A stretch of 64,000 nucleotides of DNA from Paenibacillus turpanensis. Its GTDB lineage: Bacteria > Bacillota > Bacilli > Paenibacillales > YIM-B00363. Location: assembly GCF_011421635.1 (NCBI RefSeq), contig NZ_WTLI01000010.1, forward strand, positions 62,001 through 126,000, in the 5' to 3' direction. Of this stretch, positions 17,620 through 24,849 are shown piece by piece (the stretch's first letter is position 1; each line of letters starts with the position of its first letter). The position numbers were made by a program, and so were the translations under genes. The notes beneath the pieces were generated by a model. That model worked only from the letters and a program-made list of their open reading frames with translations, had not been told where the DNA came from and did no database searches.

Positions 17620-18534
17620 TCAGGATTTTATTTTTGGATCCAATGCGTCCCGCAGTCCGTCTCCGATTAAATTAATCGCCAGCACAATCAAAAAAATCGC
17701 TAGTCCCGGCAGTATGCTGACATGCGGGGCGGAACGAATAAATTTCTGCCCTTGGCTCAGCATGACGCCCCATTCCGCCATCGGCGGCTGCGCACCGAGT
17801 CCGAGGAAGCTCATCCCCGCGGCAGCAAGAATCATCCAGCCGACATCTAGGCTCGCCGCGACGATAAGTGACGGAAAACAGTTCGGCAGCACGTGCCGGA
17901 ATAAAATGTGCATCGATCCGGCGCCCAACGCTTGCTCCGCCAGAATAAATTCCTTGCTGCGCAAGCCAAGCGCCTCTCCTCTGACGATGCGGGCGTAATA
18001 CGGAATGCCGACGATGCTAATGGCAATCATCGTGTTCATTAGGCCTGGACCCAGCGCCGCAATAATGGCAATGGCCAGTAAGACGTATGGGAATGCCATC
18101 AGCACGTCCATACTTCTCATAATGACCGTATCGAATGCCTTCTGATAGTATCCGGCCACAACCCCAAACACCGTGCCAAATAGTATCGAGATTCCTACAG
18201 CCGCAAAACCGACTAAGATGGAAACGCGTCCGCCCCAGATCAAGCGGCTCAACAGATCCCGGCCGACCTCATCGGTGCCGAGCAAATGTCCCTCGCTTCC
18301 TATCGGCTGTAAACGGTTGGACAGATTTACTTCGTTAGGGTCGGCGATCGGCAGCAGCGGCGCCAAGGCTGTAATTAGCAATAACATGCTGAGCATGGCA
18401 AGTCCGATTACAGCCGCCTTATCACTGCTAAACTTCTTCCAAGCCAGTCGCCAGGGGGACAGCCCCCCGCCACGGCCCATACCTGTTTCCGGCGATGCCG
18501 ATTCGGCAGCGACAACCGGTTCCATGGCAGTCAC
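17620..18534 (-). CDS. Oligopeptide ABC transporter permease (OppC/DppC type)
   Basis: This is a 304-residue membrane protein. Its N-terminal domain has one helix (about residues 40-60), and the LLGTDEVGRDLLSRLIWGGR segment is typical of OppC. Four to five further helices form the binding-protein-dependent transport inner-membrane domain. The EAA-type loop reads ILAEQALGAGSMHILFRHVLPN. The ending NLIGDGLRDALDPK is characteristic. It forms the channel with the OppB-type gene 5 bp upstream. Confidence 0.94.
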   Translation of the reverse strand: MTAMEPVVAAESASPETGMGRGGGLSPWRLAWKKFSSDKAAVIGLAMLSMLLLITALAPLLPIADPNEVNLSNRLQPIGSEGHLLGTDEVGRDLLSRLIWGGRVSILVGFAAVGISILFGTVFGVVAGYYQKAFDTVIMRSMDVLMAFPYVLLAIAIIAALGPGLMNTMIAISIVGIPYYARIVRGEALGLRSKEFILAEQALGAGSMHILFRHVLPNCFPSLIVAASLDVGWMILAAAGMSFLGLGAQPPMAEWGVMLSQGQKFIRSAPHVSILPGLAIFLIVLAINLIGDGLRDALDPKIKS

Positions 18535-18539
18535 ACTCC

Positions 18540-19487
18540 CTACTTATATGAAATCCGTGGATCAAACACTGCATAAAGCACGTCTACAATCAGATTCACT
18601 AACACGTAAGCCGTTGCGACGAATAAAATAATACCCTGCACCAGCGGGAAGTCCCGCGCCAAAATCCCATTCACCATCAGCTGTCCGATTCCCGGCCATG
18701 CAAAAACCATCTCAACCAGCACCGCTCCCGCCAACAAATACCCGAGCTGCATGCCGATGACCGTTAGCACCGGAATAAAGGCATTCTTCAGCGCGTGAAT
18801 AAGCACGATCCGCTTTTCGCGCAGTCCTTTCGCAGCCGCTGTGCGAATATAGTCCTGGCCCATAACTTCCAGCATGCTTGAGCGGGTCATCCTTGCAATA
18901 ACCGCACCTGCGCCGGCCGACAGAGCAATCGTCGGCAGTACAAGATGCTTTATTAGATCGGCGGCCCCGCTTCCGCCGGTCGAGTACATCCCCGAAATCG
19001 GCAGCCAGCCTAGCTTCAGACCAAATACAATTTGCAAAATAACACCGAGCCAGAACACCGGCAGGCAAAAGCCGATCAGCACAAGCAGCATCAAGCCGCG
19101 ATCCAGCAGCGAATGCTTACGGACCGCCGAGACCACCCCGGCCCCTACACCAACGACCGCTGCCAAGGCAATGCTTGAAACGGCCAACAGCAGCGTAGCC
19201 GAAAAGCGATTCGCCACAAGCGGCAGCACCTCCATTTTCATCTGAATGGAGCGCCCCCAATCCCCTTGAAACATGTTGAGCATCCATGCTGCGTATTGCT
19301 CCACTAAAGGCCGGTCCAAGCCAAGCTGCGCTCTCATCTGCGCAATGGATGCCTCCGTCGCCTTCGGTCCAAGAATAATGGTCGCCGGATCCCCCGGCGA
19401 CAAATGCATAATCGAAAACACTAATATCGTAACGCCCAGCCATACCGGAATTAGTCCGACGAGCCGTCTTCCGATATACGTAACCAT
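18540..19487 (-). CDS. Oligopeptide ABC transporter permease (OppB/DppB type)
   Basis: This 315-residue protein has the OppB N-terminus YIGRRLVGLIPVWLGVTILVF and MHLSPGDPA. About six helices follow, with the cytoplasmic EAA loop IRTAAAKGLREKRIVLIHALKNAFIP. The C-terminus YAVFDPRISYK is typical. It lies 79 bp after the binding-protein gene, and a terminator-like hairpin occupies that gap. Confidence 0.94.
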   Translation of the reverse strand: MVTYIGRRLVGLIPVWLGVTILVFSIMHLSPGDPATIILGPKATEASIAQMRAQLGLDRPLVEQYAAWMLNMFQGDWGRSIQMKMEVLPLVANRFSATLLLAVSSIALAAVVGVGAGVVSAVRKHSLLDRGLMLLVLIGFCLPVFWLGVILQIVFGLKLGWLPISGMYSTGGSGAADLIKHLVLPTIALSAGAGAVIARMTRSSMLEVMGQDYIRTAAAKGLREKRIVLIHALKNAFIPVLTVIGMQLGYLLAGAVLVEMVFAWPGIGQLMVNGILARDFPLVQGIILFVATAYVLVNLIVDVLYAVFDPRISYK

Positions 19488-19520
19488 AGGTTTGCCTCCC
19501 TTCTAGCCGGCTTGAGGTTC

Positions 19521-19552
19521 AAAAAAGGAGGGAAGAGCATCCCCTTCCCCCC
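19521..19552 (-). terminator. Intercistronic terminator-like hairpin between binding protein and permease
   Basis: On the minus strand a 9-bp GC-rich stem (arms 19544-19552 and 19527-19535) is followed by six T. It probably lets only part of transcription pass beyond the binding-protein gene, giving excess binding protein. Confidence 0.6.
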
Positions 19553-19566
19553 TCACTCCTACACCT

Positions 19567-21165
19567 TTAGTCCACAGCTGCGTTCGCGAACCGGAACACA
19601 CCGGTCGGATGAAGCTTAAAGTTCTTCAGTCGCGCAGAGGTTGCGATAATTTGCTTCTCGTGATCCACCACGATCCAAGGAGCGTCCGCCATAATCAGCT
19701 TCTGAGCCTCTTCGTACATCTTTGTGCGCTCCCCTTTATCCTTCGTCGTTCTTGCCTTAGCAAGCAGCTCGTCAACCGCAGCATTTTTATAGTAGGAGTC
19801 ATTAAACCCGGCCGTCGGCCATTGCGCTCCGCTGAACAGGATGTATAGGAAGTTGTCCGGATCTCCGTTATCGCCAATCCAGGACATTTGATGCATATCC
19901 ATATCGTTCTGATCCGCCGGCGCAAAAACCTTATCCAAATATGCGCCCCATTCCAGCGTTTGAATGTTCACCTTCACGCCAATCTTCTGCAGGTCGGACT
20001 GGATGGCGACCGCCATCGCCTGCGGCTGCTGCATGCCCGAGCCAGATTCCGGAACCCAGTACGTCACTTCAAAGCCATTCGGATATCCGGCTTCCGTCAG
20101 CAGTGCTTTTGCTTTCTCGGCGTTATATTCGTAGTTCTTCACCTTTGGGTTGTGTCCCCAAACGGTAGGCGGAAGCGGCGTATTGGCCAGTTCTCCCGTT
20201 CCCTTCAATATCCCGTCTACGATTGCTTCCTTGTTAATCGCATAATTCACTGCTTGACGCACCTTGACGTTATCGAAAGGCGCCTTTTGCGTATTAAATG
20301 CCGTCCACCATACATGCATGCCCGCCTGCTCGATAACTTGCAGGCTTTTGTTTGCGCGAAGCGCCTCCAGATCATCCGGCGGAATGTTGACGATCACATC
20401 GATCGTTCCCGCCTCCAGCTCCGCAAGCCGGGTTTGGGCTTCCGTAATCGGCTTGAACACAAGCTTGTCGATCTTCGGCGCGTCCTTGAAATACGACTCG
20501 TTTTTCTCCAATACAATTTCGACGCCGGGGTTCCAGCTGACAAACTTATAAGGTCCCGTTCCGACTGGATTCTTCGTAAAGTCCGCCCCGTACTTTTCAA
20601 CGGCTGCCGGACTTACCACGCTCGCCGCGTGCATCGCCATATTGCCGAGGAACGGTGCGAACGGCTCCTTGAGCTTCATTTTAACTGTCGTTTCGTCCAC
20701 CGCTTCGATCGTTTCAATCGGACTGAACGTAAACTCCGCATAAGCATATGTTCCGGTATTATGGTACGGATGCTTCGGATCGCGCTGCCGGTCGATACTA
20801 AATTTGACCGCCTCGGCGTTTACCGGCGTTCCATCATGAAACTTGACACCTTTCCGGAGGTAAAACGTATACGTTAGACCATCATCCGAAACATCCCATT
20901 TTTCCGCCAAATCCGGTTCAATTTCGGTGCTTTCCTCTTTAAACTGAACCAATTGATCGTACAGATCCATCGCCGCCCGGCTGGAATTGTAATCCGAAAT
21001 TTGATGCGCATCCAGCGAAGTCGGCTCCGCTTCGAGCCCAATCACAATGGATTTCTCCTTGACACCGTCCGTCGTATTGCCCGCAGCATTGTCGTTCGTA
21101 CATCCCGCCAACACGCTTGACCCCATCAAAACTGCAGCTACTAGAAGTGCTCCTATCCTCTTCAT
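19567..21165 (-). CDS. Peptide-binding lipoprotein (SBP_bac_5 / OppA family)
   Basis: This 532-residue protein has a lipoprotein signal peptide with lipobox VLAGC (Cys22). The periplasmic-binding-protein type 5 fold follows: EPTSLDAHQISDYNSSRAAM at the start, DGLTYTFYLRKGVKFHDGTP near residue 100, then DPDNFLYILFSG. It captures peptides (or dipeptide-like ligands) outside the membrane and hands them to the OppB/OppC-type channel. The gene lies 29 bp after the membrane-protein gene in the same run. The ligand cannot be read from sequence; nickel-binding members of this family cannot be excluded. Confidence 0.94.
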   Translation of the reverse strand: MKRIGALLVAAVLMGSSVLAGCTNDNAAGNTTDGVKEKSIVIGLEAEPTSLDAHQISDYNSSRAAMDLYDQLVQFKEESTEIEPDLAEKWDVSDDGLTYTFYLRKGVKFHDGTPVNAEAVKFSIDRQRDPKHPYHNTGTYAYAEFTFSPIETIEAVDETTVKMKLKEPFAPFLGNMAMHAASVVSPAAVEKYGADFTKNPVGTGPYKFVSWNPGVEIVLEKNESYFKDAPKIDKLVFKPITEAQTRLAELEAGTIDVIVNIPPDDLEALRANKSLQVIEQAGMHVWWTAFNTQKAPFDNVKVRQAVNYAINKEAIVDGILKGTGELANTPLPPTVWGHNPKVKNYEYNAEKAKALLTEAGYPNGFEVTYWVPESGSGMQQPQAMAVAIQSDLQKIGVKVNIQTLEWGAYLDKVFAPADQNDMDMHQMSWIGDNGDPDNFLYILFSGAQWPTAGFNDSYYKNAAVDELLAKARTTKDKGERTKMYEEAQKLIMADAPWIVVDHEKQIIATSARLKNFKLHPTGVFRFANAAVD

Positions 21166-21194
21166 CTCTCTACCTCCCCTGCGTTTGATAATTA

Positions 21195-22280
21195 TTATAA
21201 GAATATTTTAAAAATTGAATTTATACGGAGCTTCACAGTTTTTATATCCAGATGATAAAAATAACGGGGAAGCAAAAGAAGCGTGCATAGCGTCAATACC
21301 ACACCAAAGCCAAGAAACACCGCAAGAAGCGGCACGCCTAATCTGTAGCTGACTCCCGCCAGCGCGAATGCCAAAACAACTATCACAATCCGCAGCGGCT
21401 TTCGTTCGGCGTAAGACTGCTCCCACGCCCGTCCGAGCTCGATACCGGCACTGAGCATCAAGCCGCCCAATACAGGCAGCAGCACAATTTTGCCTTCCTG
21501 CCGGGCCAGCATTGCACTCAGCATCCGATTCGGATCCGGGAGCGACATATAATTTACCGCGACAACCGTCATTGTCGAGAACGCCAGCACCACGGTCGCC
21601 CACAGCAGCGCTCCCGCAGCCAAGCCTCTCAGCCGCTGTTCCGCTGTACCTTCGGCATGAATGCGTTCGGCCGTGAGCCGAAGCTTAGAGAAGAAGATCA
21701 GCGTCATCAGCGCGTAGAAGGGCCAGGCCCCATCTTGGTCGATATGTAAGTATCGCGGATAGTAATGGAGCAGGTTATGGTATACCGTCTCAAGTCCTTT
21801 CTGAAGATAAACATAGCTTGGCAAAATAATCGCCGCTCCCAAGATCAGCAGCGCGTGCAGCAGAATCACACGTTCTCTTTGCTTTCTCCACACTAGCCCC
21901 AGCCCAAGCACTCCTGCGGCAAACACCGTGAGGAAGACAATCGGCGCTGGCGTAACAGCTATTGATGTATTCGTCAATAAAATCAAAACAATCAAAGGTA
22001 TGCACATCGACTCCAGCACAGCGATTTGTGCCGCCAAGCGCATCAGCAGCGAGGGACTCTTGGTTTGCTTGGGTTTGTAGAGAAAGAAGGGGATCGCCAA
22101 CAAGAAGCCTGTAAAAAAAGCCCCTGCAATCAAAAAGCCTGCAAGGGCGCCATACGAATATACCGATTGTCCCGCGACAAACAGCAATCCGGTGGACAGC
22201 CAGCCGGATAGGAGTGCACCAAGCTGTGGAGGCTGCTGGACCATTTTCACATTTGCGGATGGCGACACAGAGGGGTTCAT
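21195..22280 (-). CDS. Polytopic membrane protein of unknown function in the peptide-transport operon
   Basis: This 361-residue protein has about ten predicted hydrophobic helices and a basic C-terminus. There is no signal sequence and no motif I recognise. A charged cytoplasmic-looking loop near residue 210 carries RLTAERIHAEGTAEQRLRG. Its ATG overlaps the TGA of the response-regulator gene, and the peptide-binding-protein gene starts 29 bp after its stop. It is therefore wedged between a two-component system and its likely target transporter. It could be a sensor accessory or a secondary transporter; neither is shown. Confidence 0.8.
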   Translation of the reverse strand: MNPSVSPSANVKMVQQPPQLGALLSGWLSTGLLFVAGQSVYSYGALAGFLIAGAFFTGFLLAIPFFLYKPKQTKSPSLLMRLAAQIAVLESMCIPLIVLILLTNTSIAVTPAPIVFLTVFAAGVLGLGLVWRKQRERVILLHALLILGAAIILPSYVYLQKGLETVYHNLLHYYPRYLHIDQDGAWPFYALMTLIFFSKLRLTAERIHAEGTAEQRLRGLAAGALLWATVVLAFSTMTVVAVNYMSLPDPNRMLSAMLARQEGKIVLLPVLGGLMLSAGIELGRAWEQSYAERKPLRIVIVVLAFALAGVSYRLGVPLLAVFLGFGVVLTLCTLLLLPRYFYHLDIKTVKLRINSIFKIFL

Positions 22281-22999
22281 CGGGCCACCCCCATATTGCG
22301 AAAATCTTTAGGGGACAGCTCTGTATGCTTCTTGAATGCGCTGCTCAGGTGATGCTGGCTGCTAAAGCCGCACTCTTCGGCAATTCGCTGAATACTCCAC
22401 TGCCTCTGCTTCACGAGCATGTGCTTAGCCATTTCGATTCGGCGCTGCAGTAAAAATTCCGAAAACGACATGCCGACCTCTTCGCTGAACAAGCGGCTGA
22501 GATAGTTCGGGTTAATATGCAGCTCAGCCGCTACAGAGGCCAATTTCAGATTATCATGATAGTGAAGCTTTATTTTCTCAATCGCCTTTTCCACAATGCC
22601 GGACTTCATGCCGTATTCCGGATGTTCCTGCACGTACGCAGTGAGGACAGACAGCATTTCTCGACTGATAATCGGCTTAACCAAGTAATCGTAAACCTTT
22701 AATTGAATCGACTGCCGCGCATAACTAAAATCCTGAAACGCTGTCGTCACGATGAAATTCATTGCCGGCATGCGTTCCTTTAGCAGCGCCGCAACCTCCA
22801 GCCCATTTCGACCCGGAAGCTTTATATCGATAAAGCCTAACTGAAAGCTTTCCCCATTCAAACCCCATTCGTCCGCCAAATCGATCGCTTCCCTCCCCGT
22901 TTGGGCTTGAACAACCGTCCATGTCGGATAATTTTCATGGATCATCATCTGCAGCTGGTCCCGTTCAATCGGTTCGTCGTCAAGCACAAGCACTTTCAT
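22277..22999 (-). CDS. Response regulator, receiver plus AraC-type DNA-binding domain (YesN-like)
   Basis: About 240 residues from ATG 22999 (MKVLVLDDEPIERDQL). The frame is open to 23125 but that part lies within the kinase gene. The receiver domain has the acidic pair DD at residues 7-8 and Asp58 (GFIDIKLPG) as phosphoacceptor, with Lys in the YDYLVKPI segment. Two AraC HTH motifs fill residues about 140-240 (LASVAAELHINPNYLSRLFSE; IAEECGFSSQHHLSSAFKK). It overlaps the kinase gene by 20 bp. The probable target is its own nine-gene unit. Confidence 0.93.
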   Translation of the reverse strand: MKVLVLDDEPIERDQLQMMIHENYPTWTVVQAQTGREAIDLADEWGLNGESFQLGFIDIKLPGRNGLEVAALLKERMPAMNFIVTTAFQDFSYARQSIQLKVYDYLVKPIISREMLSVLTAYVQEHPEYGMKSGIVEKAIEKIKLHYHDNLKLASVAAELHINPNYLSRLFSEEVGMSFSEFLLQRRIEMAKHMLVKQRQWSIQRIAEECGFSSQHHLSSAFKKHTELSPKDFRNMGVAR

Positions 23000-23768
23000 T
23001 GTTGTTCCCCTCCCTTTGCGTGCTGTTAGGCCAAACCACCGTAACAGCTCCCCCTGGCGCTCCCGCTTCGTTTCCAATCGCAATTGAAGCTTGTGAGCCA
23101 AATAAAAGCGACAACCGGCGCTCAATATTTCGAAGTCCTACCTCCGAACCCCCCTCTCCCGCAAACGGGTCCTTCAGGAAGCCGGGACCATTATCCTTCA
23201 CATAGAGAAAAATGCGATCCTCCAAAAGCCGACCGATATTTATCGAAAGCTTCGCCTGCTCCTCCGTCATTTCCAAACCATGCTTAAAAGCGTTCTCCAC
23301 CAAGGTTTGCAGCAAGTATGGGATGACCAGCGCTTCTTCCACCCCATTTTCCACCTTCCACTCCACGGACAAGCGCTCTCCAAAACGAAGCTGCTGGATT
23401 GTCAAATAATGCATCGTATATTCGATTTCTTTCGAAAGCGGGTACAGCGGTTCCTTATCCATATATTTCGAGCGTAAGTAGAGGGCCAAATGCTCAAACG
23501 ATTCCGAGAGCCGTTCGTACTGCCGGAGACGCACGAGTCCAAGCAGCGAATTAAGAGCATTAAACAAGAAATGAGGCTGAATTTGCTGGCTTAACTGGAG
23601 GTATCGGCTAATCTCCAAATCCTTCTCCAGCTTCACCTGTCTGTTCTCCATTTCCAGCACATAAACACGTTTCTCATTCGAATTGTAGAAAATTAGCACC
23701 AAAAAACCGATAACTGGCCCTAAAATGCTGACTAATATAAGCAAAAAGAAGCTTTCATAGGAGATCAT
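22980..23768 (-). CDS. Sensor histidine kinase (LytS/YesM His_kinase type)
   Basis: This is a compact 262-residue kinase. One N-terminal membrane helix (about residues 8-28) is followed by a short coiled linker. The His_kinase domain has His66 in QIQPHFLFNALNSL, and the ATPase domain has LVENAFKHGLE (N box) and VKDNGPGF (G1). No extracellular sensor domain is present, so signal input probably comes through a partner, perhaps the co-encoded membrane protein or binding protein. It is the first gene of the unit. AGGAGGGG precedes the ATG. Confidence 0.92.
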   Translation of the reverse strand: MISYESFFLLILVSILGPVIGFLVLIFYNSNEKRVYVLEMENRQVKLEKDLEISRYLQLSQQIQPHFLFNALNSLLGLVRLRQYERLSESFEHLALYLRSKYMDKEPLYPLSKEIEYTMHYLTIQQLRFGERLSVEWKVENGVEEALVIPYLLQTLVENAFKHGLEMTEEQAKLSINIGRLLEDRIFLYVKDNGPGFLKDPFAGEGGSEVGLRNIERRLSLLFGSQASIAIGNEAGAPGGAVTVVWPNSTQREGNNNESACA

Positions 23769-23797
23769 CCCAACCCCTCCTTAGTACGTCATTTATA

Positions 23798-23814
23798 TGT
23801 AACTATAAATGACA
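23798..23814. promoter_or_regulatory. GlnR/TnrA-type operator at the start site of the kinase-peptide operon
   Basis: TGTAA-CTATAAA-TGACA is a perfect TGTNA-N7-TNACA match. It is centred at about +2 of the predicted transcript and touches the -10 box. It sits inside a larger inverted repeat (23788-23813) with 9-bp perfect arms GTCATTTAT/ATAAATGAC. This position would block initiation, so repression under nitrogen excess is the likely effect. Confidence 0.6.
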
Positions 23815-23843
23815 TTATAGTGAGGTAGCAGGACAATATTCAA
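23814..23843 (-). promoter_or_regulatory. Promoter of the kinase-peptide-transport operon
   Basis: TATAAT (23814-23819) and TTGAAT (23838-23843) are separated by 18 bp. The predicted start is near 23807. Confidence 0.6.
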
Positions 23844-23962
23844 TAAATATTTTAAAAAAACACCCTATTTGTTAAATTTATATTTATAAACTCTCTTTCT
23901 TGCCTTCAATGAATATTTAATGTTAATATACCTAACACAATACACTGCATTGGAGGGAATCC

Positions 23963-24832
23963 ATGAACAACCCAATTCTCACAAGCATATGCACCTGCCC
24001 CATACAGCCTGGGTTTCAATTGGAAACGGAAAACTATCACCAAATCCATAACACCTATCTTGGATTCCCTCATCTACTGTATCAATTTACCGTCTGCGGA
24101 CATACCAATAGGCTGCACGTTGTCCCCGACGGCTGCATTGATATTTTGTTCAGCTTTCAACCGTCTAAGCCTATCGTCGAAGTTTGCGGGACGGTTCTTA
24201 AAGGTGAAATGATTACTTTCAAGGCCAACGCCGTATATTTTGGTGTTCGTTTATCGGCATCGCAAAGCATAAATATCCCCTTCCTTCCCTTTCGGGAGAT
24301 CATAAATAAGCGGATTCCCTTGAACGATATATTAAAAAATCAAGATAATCTCCCTGAACTCCTCGCAGAAAAATCAAGCTTCACCGAACGGGTTTCGATC
24401 ATCGAATCGAAATTGATTCCAATCCTGTTTGGATCAGAATCGGCATCCCCCTACAAACTTATTTCAAAACAGGTCCAACGAATCTATCGAGCAAACGGCA
24501 ATATTTCTGTGGATCACTTAGCGGAAGAAACAGGCTACTCGCCTCGCCATTTCAGGAAACTGTTCGAGCAGGTCGTCGGAATCTCTCCGAAGCTGTTTTG
24601 CCGCATCATCCGGTTTCAGCAGGCTTTACATGTGCTGATGAATCAGCCGGCCACACTCCTCGAAATTGTGTCGGAGTTCGGCTATTACGACCAGTCGCAT
24701 TTTGTGAAAGAAATGAAGCAATTCAGCCTGCTAACCCCTCTCCAAATCAAAAACCTAAACACCGCTTTTACGGGCCCCTTCCCTCTGCAGCCGACCGATT
24801 ATGGCGAAACAAAAACGCCCACCCATTTATGA
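23963..24832 (+). CDS. AraC-family transcriptional regulator with DUF6597-type N-terminal domain
   Basis: This 289-residue protein has an N-terminal domain with LHVVPDGCIDILFSF and FGVRLSASQSINIPFLPF. That is the pattern of DUF6597-type AraC regulators. A C-terminal AraC DNA-binding domain lies at about residues 170-270 (VDHLAEETGYSPRHFRKLFEQ; IVSEFGYYDQSHFVKEMKQ). TGGAGG precedes the ATG. It is divergent from the two-component system and converges on the copper amine oxidase gene. Either could be its target. Confidence 0.88.
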   Translation: MNNPILTSICTCPIQPGFQLETENYHQIHNTYLGFPHLLYQFTVCGHTNRLHVVPDGCIDILFSFQPSKPIVEVCGTVLKGEMITFKANAVYFGVRLSASQSINIPFLPFREIINKRIPLNDILKNQDNLPELLAEKSSFTERVSIIESKLIPILFGSESASPYKLISKQVQRIYRANGNISVDHLAEETGYSPRHFRKLFEQVVGISPKLFCRIIRFQQALHVLMNQPATLLEIVSEFGYYDQSHFVKEMKQFSLLTPLQIKNLNTAFTGPFPLQPTDYGETKTPTHL

Positions 24833-24843
24833 GTGAGGCGTTT
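24811..24843. terminator. Bidirectional terminator between the AraC and copper amine oxidase genes
   Basis: AAAACGCC (24812-24819) and GGCGTTT (24837-24843) form the stem. It overlaps the AraC stop codon and ends 7 bp before the amine oxidase stop. Confidence 0.6.
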
Positions 24844-24849
24844 GGCTTG

